Shown here: positions 36,035 through 45,400 of the stretch, in pieces
Position numbering within the stretch: the stretch's first letter is position 1
Layout: each line of letters opens with the position of its first letter
Source: Chthonobacter rhizosphaerae
GTDB taxonomy: Bacteria; Pseudomonadota; Alphaproteobacteria; Rhizobiales; Pleomorphomonadaceae
DNA: 64,000 bases
Assembly (NCBI RefSeq): GCF_013839525.1
Contig: NZ_JACDIS010000007.1
Location: 124,001-188,000, forward strand
Reading direction: 5' to 3'
Position numbers and translations under genes: made by a program
The notes under the pieces: model-generated
What the model was told of the DNA's origin: nothing
What the model saw: the letters and a program-made list of their open reading frames with translations, nothing else
Database searches by the model: none

Positions 36035-37092
36035 TGCGCGCCATCGCGTTCCCGGCCAGCCTCATCGTGGCGGCCATCGTCCTACTCGTCGTCTATTCCT
36101 CCACCTTCATCGTCTCTGAGCGCGAACAGGCCATCCAGCTGCGCTTCGGCGAGATTCAGCGGGTGATCACCGAGCCCGGCATCTACTTCAAGGTGCCGAC
36201 CAACACCGTCGACACGGTGCAGATCATCGACAAGCGCCTGCTCGCCATCGAGCTCAGCGACAAGGTGGTCCAGGTCAACGACGGCCGGCGCTACGTGGTG
36301 GACGTGTTCTCCACCTTCCGGATCACCGATCCGCGGCGCTTCCGCGAGTCGGTCTCGGGCAATCTCAGCCTTGCGGCCGAGCGCCTGCGCACCCGCCTCG
36401 ACGCGGCGCTCCGCCGGGTCTACGGCCTGCGCAGCTTCGACGCGGCGCTCTCCTCCGAGCGCGCCGAGATGATGGTGGAGCTGCGCGACCTCGTCCGCAC
36501 CGAGGCCGAGGGTCTCGGCATGAACATCGTGGACGTTCGCATCCGGCGCACCGACCTCGTCCCCGAGGTCAGCCAGCAGACTTTCGAGCGCATGCGCGCC
36601 GAGCGTCTGGCGGAAGCGGCGGAACTGCGCGCCCAGGGCACGCAGGAAGCCCTGCGCATCCGCGCCGAGGCCGACCGCCAGGCGACGGTGCTCGTCGCCG
36701 AGGCGGCCCGCGACGCGGAGATCCTGCGCGGTGAGGGCGACGCGGAGCGGAGCCGCATCTTCGCCGAGGCCTACACGCTGGACCCGAGCTTCTTCGAGTT
36801 CTACCGCTCGATGCAGGCCTACGGTCAGGCGATGGGCGAGAACACCGGCACCACCATGGTGCTCTCGCCGGACAACGACTTCTTCCGCTACTTCAACGGC
36901 GCCGGCGAGACCGCCGTCCGCCCGGCGCCGCCGGCGGCGCCCGGCCCCGGAGCCACCGCTCCGGACGTCGGCGCTCCGGGCGCCCCGCCGCCGGCGTCCA
37001 CGGCGGCCGCTCCGGATGCTCCCGCGCCCGCGGCGCCCCCGCCGGCGACCGCGGCCCAGGCTCCTGCGGCTCCGACGGCCGCGACGCCCTGA
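36034..37092 (+). CDS. hflC: FtsH protease modulator HflC
   Basis: A 352-residue SPFH-domain partner of HflK, with a single membrane helix near the N-terminus (about 5-24), SEREQAIQLRFGEIQRVI as the start of the band-7 domain, and the ILRGEGDAERSRIFAEAYTLDPSFFEFYRSMQAY helical motif. After about residue 290 there is an Ala/Pro-rich tail of some 60 residues, which is not conserved. The ATG at 36034 overlaps the hflK stop codon (TGATG), with GGGGGAG upstream. DUF2065 follows after 10 bases. Confidence 0.95.
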   Translation: MRAIAFPASLIVAAIVLLVVYSSTFIVSEREQAIQLRFGEIQRVITEPGIYFKVPTNTVDTVQIIDKRLLAIELSDKVVQVNDGRRYVVDVFSTFRITDPRRFRESVSGNLSLAAERLRTRLDAALRRVYGLRSFDAALSSERAEMMVELRDLVRTEAEGLGMNIVDVRIRRTDLVPEVSQQTFERMRAERLAEAAELRAQGTQEALRIRAEADRQATVLVAEAARDAEILRGEGDAERSRIFAEAYTLDPSFFEFYRSMQAYGQAMGENTGTTMVLSPDNDFFRYFNGAGETAVRPAPPAAPGPGATAPDVGAPGAPPPASTAAAPDAPAPAAPPPATAAQAPAAPTAATP

Positions 37093-37102
37093 CGGAGGTC
37101 CG

Positions 37103-37288
37103 ATGCAGGACTTCCTGGTCGCCCTCGGTCTCGTCGCGGTCATCGAGGGCGTCCTCTATGCGGCGGCTCCCGCCGCCATGAAACGGAGCATCCGGCAGGT
37201 TCTCGACCTGCCGGACGCCACGGTCAGGATCGTCGGCCTTTCAGCCATGACCATCGGCGTCGTCGTCGTCTGGCTGGTCCGCGGCTGA
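37103..37288 (+). CDS. DUF2065 small membrane protein
   Basis: A 61-residue protein with two membrane helices (about 5-22 and 42-59) separated by a basic loop, MKRSIRQVLDLPDATVRIVGL. The pattern fits DUF2065 (YjeT-like), which typically follows hflC and precedes degP in this order. GGAGG precedes the ATG. The function is unknown; genomic position links it to FtsH/HflKC quality control. Confidence 0.9.
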   Translation: MQDFLVALGLVAVIEGVLYAAAPAAMKRSIRQVLDLPDATVRIVGLSAMTIGVVVVWLVRG

Positions 37289-37526
37289 TCCGGGGTCACC
37301 GTCCGGTGATCGGCCCTTTACGCCCGTGGTCGCTGCCACATTTTTGACGGCAGCATGTTATCGCTTGAAAAATGAGTTGGTGGCCGGTGCTCGCGTGCGG
37401 GCGCCGGATGGTGCAGACTCCACGGCGCGGACCGGCGGCCTTGGCGGCCGGACGGGGCAGTGGCGCGATCGGCCGAATCGGCGAGACAAGGCCGGGCGGC
37501 CATGCGGGAGCGGAGGTGAACGGCCG

Positions 37527-39119
37527 ATGGCCCTCGACATGGTAACTGGAACATCCTGGCGGCGCCGGCTGACGACGACCGTTGCCGCGCTGGCCGTGGG
37601 CGGCACCCTTCTCGCCGGCCCGCTCGCGCCGCGCGCCGCGCTGGCCCAGGCGGCGCCCGCGATGCCCGCCCCCTCGCAGATCGCGCCTCCGCCGGCGGCG
37701 CCCGCCCCCACGACGCCCGGCCGCCGGAACGGCCCGGACTCGGTGGCCGACCTCGCCGAGGATCTGCTCGACGCGGTCGTCAACATCTCCACGTCCCAGA
37801 CCGTGGCGAACCAGCGCTCCGTGCCCCTGCCGCAGGTGCCCGAAGGGTCGCCCTTCCAGGACTTCTTCGACGAATTCTTCGACCAGCGCGGCGGCCCCAA
37901 CGGCGAAGGCGGCGGCAACCAGCCGCGCCGCGTCCAGTCGCTCGGCTCCGGCTTCGTGATCGACGCCTCCGGCATCATCGTGACCAACAACCACGTGATC
38001 GAGGACGCGGACGAGATCATCGCCAACTTCTCCGACGGGTCCAAGCTCACCGCCGAGATCGTCGGGCGCGACCTGAAGACCGACCTCGCGGTGCTGCGGG
38101 TGAAGCCCGAGAAGCCCTTGAAGGCGGTCAGCTTCGGCGACAGCACCACCCTGCGCGTCGGCGACTGGGTGATGGCGATCGGCAACCCGTTCGGCCTCGG
38201 CGGCACCGTCACGGTCGGCATCGTGTCGGCCCGAAACCGCGACATCAACGCCGGTCCCTACGACAACTTCATCCAGACCGACGCCGCCATCAACCGGGGC
38301 AACTCGGGCGGCCCGCTGTTCGACATGTTCGGCAACGTGGTCGGCATCAACACGGCCATCATCTCGCCGTCGGGCGGCTCCATCGGCATCGGCTTCGCCA
38401 TCCCGGCCGAGACCGCCGTCAGCATCATCGACCAGCTCCGCGAGTTCGGCGAGACCCGGCGCGGCTGGCTCGGCGTCAACATCCAGCAGGTGACCGACGA
38501 TCTGGCCGAAAGCCTGAACATCGGCTCCAGCCGCGGCGCGCTCGTCGCCGGCGTCACCGAGGGCGGCCCGGCCGCTGAGGCCCGGATCGAGCCGGGCGAC
38601 GTGATCGTCTCCTTCAACGGCCAGCCGATCCGCGAGATGCGCGAACTGCCCCGGCTCGTCGCCAACACGCCGATCGGCCGCGAGGTGGACGTGAAGCTGA
38701 TCCGCAAGGGTCAGGAGATCACCGTCAAGGTCACCCTCGGCCGCCTGGAGGAAGGCGAGCGCCTCGCCGCCGCCGAGCAGCAGAGCGCCGAACAGCCGGC
38801 TCCTGAGGCGCCGAAGCCCGCAGAGAAGGTGCTGGGCCTCAGCCTCGCGCCACTCGACGATACCAACCGCGGCCAGTTCCAGATCAGCCCCGAGGTGAAG
38901 GGGGTGGTCGTGACCGCCGTGGACGACGGCTCCCCGGCCGCCGAGAAGCGCATCGCCGCCGGCGACACGGTCGTGGAGGTGGCCCAGGAACCGGTCACCA
39001 CGCCGGACGCGGTCGCGGCGGCCGTGAAGCGCCTGAAGGACATGGGCCGCAAGTCCGCCCTCCTCCTCCTCGCCAACCCCGCCGGCGAACTGCGCTTCGT
39101 GGCCGTCCGCATCGACTGA
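37527..39119 (+). CDS. degP: Periplasmic serine protease/chaperone of the DegP/HtrA family
   Basis: A 530-residue protein with a signal peptide (about 1-40, ALAQ cleavage site), a Pro-rich linker, a trypsin-like protease domain with the catalytic triad H156, D186 and S260 (NRGNSGGPLF), and two PDZ domains (about 330-430 and 450-530). It degrades or refolds misfolded envelope proteins. The start at 37527 has GGAGGTG eight bases upstream. It follows hflKC-DUF2065 with a 238-base gap and probably has its own promoter (a TTGACG lies near 37344). A strong terminator follows. Confidence 0.96.
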   Translation: MALDMVTGTSWRRRLTTTVAALAVGGTLLAGPLAPRAALAQAAPAMPAPSQIAPPPAAPAPTTPGRRNGPDSVADLAEDLLDAVVNISTSQTVANQRSVPLPQVPEGSPFQDFFDEFFDQRGGPNGEGGGNQPRRVQSLGSGFVIDASGIIVTNNHVIEDADEIIANFSDGSKLTAEIVGRDLKTDLAVLRVKPEKPLKAVSFGDSTTLRVGDWVMAIGNPFGLGGTVTVGIVSARNRDINAGPYDNFIQTDAAINRGNSGGPLFDMFGNVVGINTAIISPSGGSIGIGFAIPAETAVSIIDQLREFGETRRGWLGVNIQQVTDDLAESLNIGSSRGALVAGVTEGGPAAEARIEPGDVIVSFNGQPIREMRELPRLVANTPIGREVDVKLIRKGQEITVKVTLGRLEEGERLAAAEQQSAEQPAPEAPKPAEKVLGLSLAPLDDTNRGQFQISPEVKGVVVTAVDDGSPAAEKRIAAGDTVVEVAQEPVTTPDAVAAAVKRLKDMGRKSALLLLANPAGELRFVAVRID

Positions 39120-39149
39120 GCCCCGAGCCCGGCCGCATAACCCAACACG

Positions 39150-39184
39150 AACGGCCGGTCACAAGACCGGCCGTTTCTCGTTTG
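39150..39184 (+). terminator. Terminator downstream of degP
   Basis: AACGGCCGGTC-ACAA-GACCGGCCGTT, a perfect 11-base stem with a tetraloop, followed by TTCTCGTTTG, 31 bases after the degP stop codon. It marks the left edge of the AT-richer island. Confidence 0.8.
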
Positions 39185-39331
39185 TCGGAGGGCGAGACGA
39201 CGAAGAAGCTCGTTGAGCCCCTCCAAAATACGACCCCTCCTCCACAGGCCTCCTGCTATGACCAACCTGATGGCAGGTTGATTTCTCAACCATCGTCCGC
39301 ATTAATTACATACCGGTTCCTTTTCCTGACA

Positions 39332-40762
39332 TCACGAAAACGTTGCACCTAAGGCAAAACCGAAAGCCATCGCGAAGCAAACCTGACTGGTTCTGTCTGT
39401 GGCGGCGTAGATAACAGGGTCATCGTGCATGGCCCCGCGATGCGTGATCAGAACAATGCGTGTAAGCCAGTACAGCAGCACGCAACAGATGCCCCACAGT
39501 GCCGCGGGCTGCTGGTAAAGCGCATTTACCGCTGGTGAATTCACGTACAGTGCCAGAACCACCACAGACATATAACCTGAGGCGATTGCAATGATGTTGA
39601 TAATTGGAAGATCGCTTACGCTGTAGCCTCGTCCCGCAAGAACAAATCGGCCTCGCTTTTCCATATCGACGAGTTCCGCCTGTCTCTTGACCGCCGCCAA
39701 GGCAAAGAAAAAGAAGAGCGAAAACGCCAGCAACCAGACTGAAAGAGTTATCCCCGTCGCAAGCCCGCCCATAAAAATCCTGACGGAATACAGCCCAGCG
39801 AGAACGCATATATCTACAACCGCGAACCGCTTCAGGTGAGCAGAATACGCCAACGTTATCAAGTAATACGCAAGCAGCAGTAATAGTGCAGCTCCATTGA
39901 TGAACGCCGCCGATGCCGAACCGAAAGCAAGAAGACCCACGGCCATCCCGATTCCATGCTGCACCGGTATGCTTCCGGATGCGAATGGCCGGACGCGTTT
40001 ACGTGGATGAGCTCGATCCGACGCGAGATCGAAAAGGTCATTGATGACGTAAGCACTGGACGCGACTAGGCAAAAAGCAAAAAAAGCGAGCAGGGCATGC
40101 GACAAATTCGACACGGTGACTTCGTGAGCGGCCAGCATAGGCAAGAAAATGAGAATATTCTTGATCCATTGATGAGGCCGCAGGGCCCTTAGGTACATTT
40201 TTGGCGATTCTTTAGTGGTGGTTAAATACTCTACTGTCCTATTCGTGCCTTCGAGTTTACTGCGTAGAGACGGCGGCACATTTACAGCAATGATATGACT
40301 GGCTTCGCGCCACATGGATGGTTTGACGTTGCAGTGCCCCATGTAAGCAAAGGTTTCGCATCCGACGTCTTCGGAGTGAGACCTGTCTCTTTCTGTGCTG
40401 CTGAATACATTCTTCACACCAGCGCCGCAGACGAAGTCGAAAAGTTGGAGGCTTTCAGCAATTCGCTCTGAAAACGCTTGGCCATAGCCGGATACGAGTG
40501 CGGTACGTCCGCCTTGATCGCGCCAGGCGCGCACAACCGCAATCGCGGCGTCATCAAAATAAAGCTTTGCAACATCGAGGTTCGACACGAGCGCGTCCCA
40601 AGTCCGTTCGATCTCAGAACTTGCGCGCCATTCCGACAAAGCGCGAAGCCAATCCCGAAAGCTGTTAGATCTCAATACCTCAATCAGCACAGCTGGCCGG
40701 GGAAGCAAGCTGTCCAAGTCCACAACAAGTACAGAAGTGGAAAGGTGTCGAGTTGCAAGCAT
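39332..40762 (-). CDS. HAD-like domain fused to a UbiA-family prenyltransferase
   Basis: A 476-residue protein. Residues about 1-180 are a HAD-like domain: motif I is VVDLDSL, motif II is LVSGYG, a Lys is in GAGVKN, but the usual GDSxxD of motif IV is replaced by GHCNVKP, so phosphatase activity may be lost. Residues about 190-476 have eight to nine membrane helices and the UbiA motifs NDLFDLASDRAHPRKRVRP and DICVLAGLY. The relatives are decaprenyl-phosphate phosphoribosyltransferases, which make lipid-linked ribose for glycans. The substrate here is unknown. Base composition is AT-rich for this genome. It lies 75 bases downstream of the next gene, in the same direction. Confidence 0.85.
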   Translation of the reverse strand: MLATRHLSTSVLVVDLDSLLPRPAVLIEVLRSNSFRDWLRALSEWRASSEIERTWDALVSNLDVAKLYFDDAAIAVVRAWRDQGGRTALVSGYGQAFSERIAESLQLFDFVCGAGVKNVFSSTERDRSHSEDVGCETFAYMGHCNVKPSMWREASHIIAVNVPPSLRSKLEGTNRTVEYLTTTKESPKMYLRALRPHQWIKNILIFLPMLAAHEVTVSNLSHALLAFFAFCLVASSAYVINDLFDLASDRAHPRKRVRPFASGSIPVQHGIGMAVGLLAFGSASAAFINGAALLLLLAYYLITLAYSAHLKRFAVVDICVLAGLYSVRIFMGGLATGITLSVWLLAFSLFFFFALAAVKRQAELVDMEKRGRFVLAGRGYSVSDLPIINIIAIASGYMSVVVLALYVNSPAVNALYQQPAALWGICCVLLYWLTRIVLITHRGAMHDDPVIYAATDRTSQVCFAMAFGFALGATFS

Positions 40763-40837
40763 GAGAGTCTCACAATGGTGATGAATAGGCCTGCGCCTTC
40801 TGTTTTTCTCGTTCGAGCAAAAAACTGCAGGATGTGA

Positions 40838-41920
40838 CTAGCGCTGTACAGGTTCGTTCGTTGTGTACTTCCAGACATGAACCCAGTTGATATCTCGCAC
40901 GCGTGGAGCGCCATCACCAAAGCCCAGCTTCTGAGCTTGGACGAAGGCTGCGATGACGATGATCGGGAGAACTGGCGCTAGTCTGCGCCCGTGGCGGTCT
41001 ATCAAAAGTTCGGTGACAGCAAGTAAGACCGGGAGGCTGAGCAATACAGTCACGCGGGTTGTATCGGCGGTGAAAGCGCCGACACCTATCGCGATCGCAA
41101 GCGCTGCCCACAAGCGCCAGCGCATCAAGCCCGAGATGGCCGCAAGGGCGATCGCGCCCCAGAACCACGTAAGGTCGAGCATCAGAGTTGACGCAGGTTG
41201 GGCGAGATTACTGGCAACGACGAGCCAGAAGATGTCGCCGAGCATATCCGCTCGCCCGCTGCTCTCCAGCCCAAGCGTTGCCTTGTAAAGGTAGCCCGTG
41301 ATGAGACCCACCATGACGCCCGCGACGAGGGATGCAAGTCTGATGCCGTTTGTTTCTCGGGCAAGCCAGTGAATAACGATGATAGCGAGTCCCTGCTCCT
41401 GATGGGCACACAACAGAAGAGCTGCCCACAGCCAGATCACAGCAGGGTTTGGGGACAGTGTAAGCAGAACTGTGAAGAACACGACAGCCGGATCTGATTT
41501 GCCTATCCAGGAAATCAAGACGAGGAAAATTGGCGAGAGGCCGATCAGCGCCAGAGCGGTCGCGCGATCCTCCATAGACGACCATCGGTTAAGCACATAG
41601 AATATGAGCGAAAAGCCAGCCAGAAGCACAGCACCTGTGTAGAAGATGATGTACTCCACGCGACTATCCAAGCCGGCTACGTAGCCCAGAAAATACAACA
41701 GAAACGAACTGGTGAAGTATTCGAAATCTGGATCTTCCAGCCTGAATGGGTTCAAGCTCAAAGCCATTGTTGGGCCTGGATCCACAAAGAAGGGACCATA
41801 GATCAAAAAGAATAAGCAGATGGCAGAAACGGCTAGAATAGTGAATGTTGAATTGGGCTTCAGATAAGCGACCCGCCAATTCAAAAAGGTACTCACGTTG
41901 GCAGATATTTGGTAGCCCAT
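40838..41920 (-). CDS. Polytopic membrane protein, possibly glycosyltransferase-like
   Basis: A 360-residue protein with about nine to ten hydrophobic helices, a basic N-terminus, a periplasmic-looking segment PFFVDPGPTMALSLNPFRLEDPDFEYF after the first helix, and a charged C-terminal end. The acidic loop after the first helix is reminiscent of GT-C or EpsG-like enzymes, which use lipid-linked sugars, but I see no decisive motif. The neighbouring UbiA-type enzyme would supply such a lipid donor. The composition is AT-rich. It probably forms an operon with the UbiA gene. Confidence 0.7.
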   Translation of the reverse strand: MGYQISANVSTFLNWRVAYLKPNSTFTILAVSAICLFFLIYGPFFVDPGPTMALSLNPFRLEDPDFEYFTSSFLLYFLGYVAGLDSRVEYIIFYTGAVLLAGFSLIFYVLNRWSSMEDRATALALIGLSPIFLVLISWIGKSDPAVVFFTVLLTLSPNPAVIWLWAALLLCAHQEQGLAIIVIHWLARETNGIRLASLVAGVMVGLITGYLYKATLGLESSGRADMLGDIFWLVVASNLAQPASTLMLDLTWFWGAIALAAISGLMRWRLWAALAIAIGVGAFTADTTRVTVLLSLPVLLAVTELLIDRHGRRLAPVLPIIVIAAFVQAQKLGFGDGAPRVRDINWVHVWKYTTNEPVQR

Positions 41921-42462
41921 TTTTTATACTCCAAAATCTACTCATGATGATGCGGTCAGCCGGATCAGTTTGGAAACAATTTAGCAGTAAGCTGATAGAT
42001 ATTGTAATGTAGACGATCTTTCTTACGATCGATGCGACGAAAACCGTTCGCTGAAGCATCGGTCGCCCAGAAACATGAAGCAGATCTTCTGGCGGCAAAT
42101 CGTAAAACTTGCACCGCGCGTTCCGAGCATCGTTTGATCGTCGATGGCCACGTCCCAACGTGATCTGACTGTCGGGTTGTCTGCGAAGCCGGGCAAGTTG
42201 CCCGATCGAGTATTCCAGAGGCGTATGTCTACGCCTTTCGGTTAGAGATCAGCCATGTAAATTGCGCTCGGCAACGATGTTTGTGCGCCTGCCAAGCCAA
42301 CAACCCTATGGCATCCGCAGGACGTCGGTCGTCGTCCGGCCGAGAGGGCGCGGTTCACTTCATCGTCTGTAGATGCCAGCTGGCGGAGCGCGCTTCACAT
42401 TGTGCTGACCCGCTCCCGCAGCCGTCCCGATGGACCGGCGCGCCGCCGTCCGTCCCGCCCTC
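41921..42462. other. Non-coding stretch at the right edge of the island
   Basis: About 540 bases without a convincing gene. Composition changes from AT-richer to GC-rich between about 42,200 and 42,400. It should hold the promoter of the leftward pair of membrane-protein genes. I see no repeat or integration remnant. Confidence 0.45.
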
Positions 42463-45400
42463 TCAGGGCAGCGTCAGGTCCAGCGGCTGCCCCGGCAGGA
42501 AGGCCGCGCCGGGCGGTGGGCCCACCGTGGACTGCGGCAGCGGCTGCAGGGTGCCGTCCTGGCGGAGGCGCTCGTCGCGCAGGGCTTCCAGCTTGCGCCG
42601 GATGGCGTCCGCGAACTCGCCGTCGTCCTCGTTGCCGAGCGCCGCGCCGTCCTGCGTCGTCGGTGAGGCGCCGGCCGGAGGCGCGGGAGCCCCGCCGGTG
42701 TCGGACCGGCGACCCGGGTCCTCGACGGCCCGGCGGGCTGCGTCCTCGGCGGCGCGGCGCAGAGCCTCGGCCTCGGCGGCCTGCCGCGCGGCGGCCTCCT
42801 CGGCGGCCCGGCGCGCGGCCGCCTCCTCGGCGCGTCGGCGACGGACCGCCGCGTCCTCGCTGCGCTGCAGGGTCCGGCGCAGGAGTTCACGTTCCTGGAT
42901 GTCCGCCTGCATGACCTCCACCCGCTCCACCTCCGCCTCGAAGGCGCGGAGCGTCAGGAATGCCGTGAAGGACGTCACGTCCACGGTGCGGGACGGGTCG
43001 TCGATCGGCCCGCGGAACAGAAGCGCGACCTGGGGCACCGCCCCGGCCACCGCGTCCGCGCCCGGATCGACGGCGAGCTGCCAGTCGCTTTCCAGCCGCC
43101 AGCGCGGCAGGTCGAGCACGGCCGACCCGCTGGTGGTCGCCGTGCCGGACGAGACCACCAGGTTCGGCGCCCGGAGCGTGCCGGACGACAGGGTGAAGGC
43201 GCCTTCCAGGCGCTCGAACGGCAGGTCTCCGGCGTCGATGTTGGCTGTGAAGACTTGGCGGATCTCGTCGTCGTTGAGGTCGAGGTCCGCGTCGGCCGCC
43301 CGGATCACCGCCCCGAAGGCGCTCGGGTTCATGGACCGGATCACGCCGTCCTCCACCCGGATCGCGCCGCCGCCCGACAACGACGACACGAGCCCGGTCA
43401 CCGTACGGCCGTTCGCCTGCAGGTCGAGGTCCACGCCCAGCCGGCCGGTCACCACGGGCCGGTCGCCCCGCCGCCACGCGAAGGCGTCGACCGGCGCGCC
43501 GTCCAGCTTGAAGGTGGCGTCCACCGCCGCCTGTCCCTCCAGGTCGCGCTTCACCACCACGCTGCCGGTGAGGGTCCCGCCGGCGATCCGGCCGGAGATC
43601 CCGTCGAAGGCGAGGCCGCTCGCGCCGTTGCGGATCGCGAGGGCGACCCCGTCGGCCGCCACCGTCGGCGTCAGCTCCAGCCGCTCCAACGCCAGCGCCA
43701 CGTCGGTGTCCACCCCGTCGAGAGCGCCCACCCCGAACGGGGCCTCCGGCCATGGGTTGCGGCTCGTCTCGAACGGCATGGCGAGCGTGCCCGCCCCGAG
43801 GGCGAGCTCGCCGAGCCCCTCCAGCGTGGCGGACCGGAGCGCCAGTTGCCCGGTCACGCGCGGCGTCGCGCCGGTGAAGTCGGTCGTCAGGTCGCCGGCG
43901 ATCGGCTCGCCGTCGAGGGTGCCGGTGATCCCCGAGACGGTCGCCTTCGCCCCAACCACCGCCACGTCGGCGGAGGCGTCGATCGGCATGGAGCCGAGAA
44001 GATCGGCCATCAGATTGCCGCTGAGCGCCAGGATCGGCCCTACGTCGTCGCTTTTCAACCGGACAGCGAGATCGGCGGCCGCCGGCGCCGCCCGGGGTAG
44101 CCGCAAGGTGCCATCGACCGACGCCTCCGTGGCGCCGAGGGAGCCGCGACCGACGAGCGCGAGCCCGGCCTCCGGCGTGCCCTTGGCTTCCACGGTGACG
44201 CGGCCGGCGCCGGGTCCGCCCCGGTCCGGCACGTCGAAGCCGAGCTGGCGCATCAGCCGGGCGCCGTTCGGCCCTTCCGCGCTCGCGTACAGGTCCACCG
44301 TGCCGGTCTCCCACCGGTCCACCCGGCCGTCGAAGGCGAGCGATCCGTCGAGGATCGATCCTCCGGCCGTTCCCGACAGGCGGACCGTGAGCGCGGTGGC
44401 GTCCGCCGCCGCCCGGGCCTCCACGGTCGCCTCCAGGGCGGCCGGGGCCAGCACCGGTCCGGCGGTCTGGAGCGCGTCGGCGAGGTCCGACTGGGGCATC
44501 AGCGCCCGCACCAGCGCCGTCACGCCGTCGAAGGTTTCCGCCGACACGCGGGCTTGGATCGAGCCGTCCGGCGTGGTGGCGAGATCGGTGACTCGCCCGG
44601 CGGCGGACAGCCGCGCGCCGGCCAGATTGGCGACCGAGAGCCGGTCGATCGCGAGCGTTCCGTCCGTGAGCGCGGCCCGCACGTCCACGCCCTCGGCCAC
44701 CGCGTCGCCGGCCGTCAGGGCGCCGGCCGAAAGCTCCAGGTCCAGCTCCGCGTCGGCGAACGGCGTGCGGCCGTCGTCGCTCGCCGCGAGGGCGGCCATC
44801 GCCTGCACCTGCTCCACGGCCACTCTGTCGGCCGTCAGCGACAGCGCGACCCGCGCGGTGCGGTTCGCGTGCGGCGGCGTGTAGGCGGCCGTGCCGCGGA
44901 TCGACGCGCCGCCCACGGTGGCGTCCAGGTTGTCGAGCCGGAGGCCCGCCTCCGAGGCCGACATGCCCATCTGGGCGGAGAAGGCCTGCAGCGTCGTCGG
45001 CTTCCGGCCCGGGTGCCACCAGGCCACCAGGGTGGCGGGCTGTTCGGAGGCCACCACCACGTCGCCCTCGAAGGAGAGCACCGGACGGGTGACCAGCGGC
45101 CCCCGCGCGCGCAGCGTCGAACGGCCCGGCAGCACGGCTTCCACCGTCTCCATCATCCAGCCGTCGGCCGTGCTCGACGCGTCGAGCCGGACCGACTGGA
45201 CGATGCTCGCGCCCACCACGATGCCCGGAATGTCCAGGCCGACGCGGGTCGGCACCGGCGGCGCCGGCATCTCCCGGAGGCCGGCCGAGAGCGCCGCCAG
45301 CACGGTGTCGAACGACACCGGCTTGTCGGGACCCTCGCCCAGCGTGCGGTCGAGGTCGATCTGGCGGGCCGACAGCACCGCGTCGAACAGGGGCTCGTAG

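Larger units (their letters stand above)
39240..42290. other. AT-richer island carrying two membrane-protein genes
   Basis: Base composition falls visibly here compared with both sides, and codons ending in A or T are common, as in no other part of the window. The two genes inside are both membrane proteins of a type used in surface-glycan assembly. No integrase, transposase, tRNA or direct repeat was found at the edges. It is probably an acquired segment; boundaries are approximate. Confidence 0.6.

Noticed and set aside
41664-42158. A 164-codon minus-strand frame at the right end of the AT-richer island
   Set aside because: Overlaps the start of the better-supported polytopic membrane protein in another frame and has no ribosome site.
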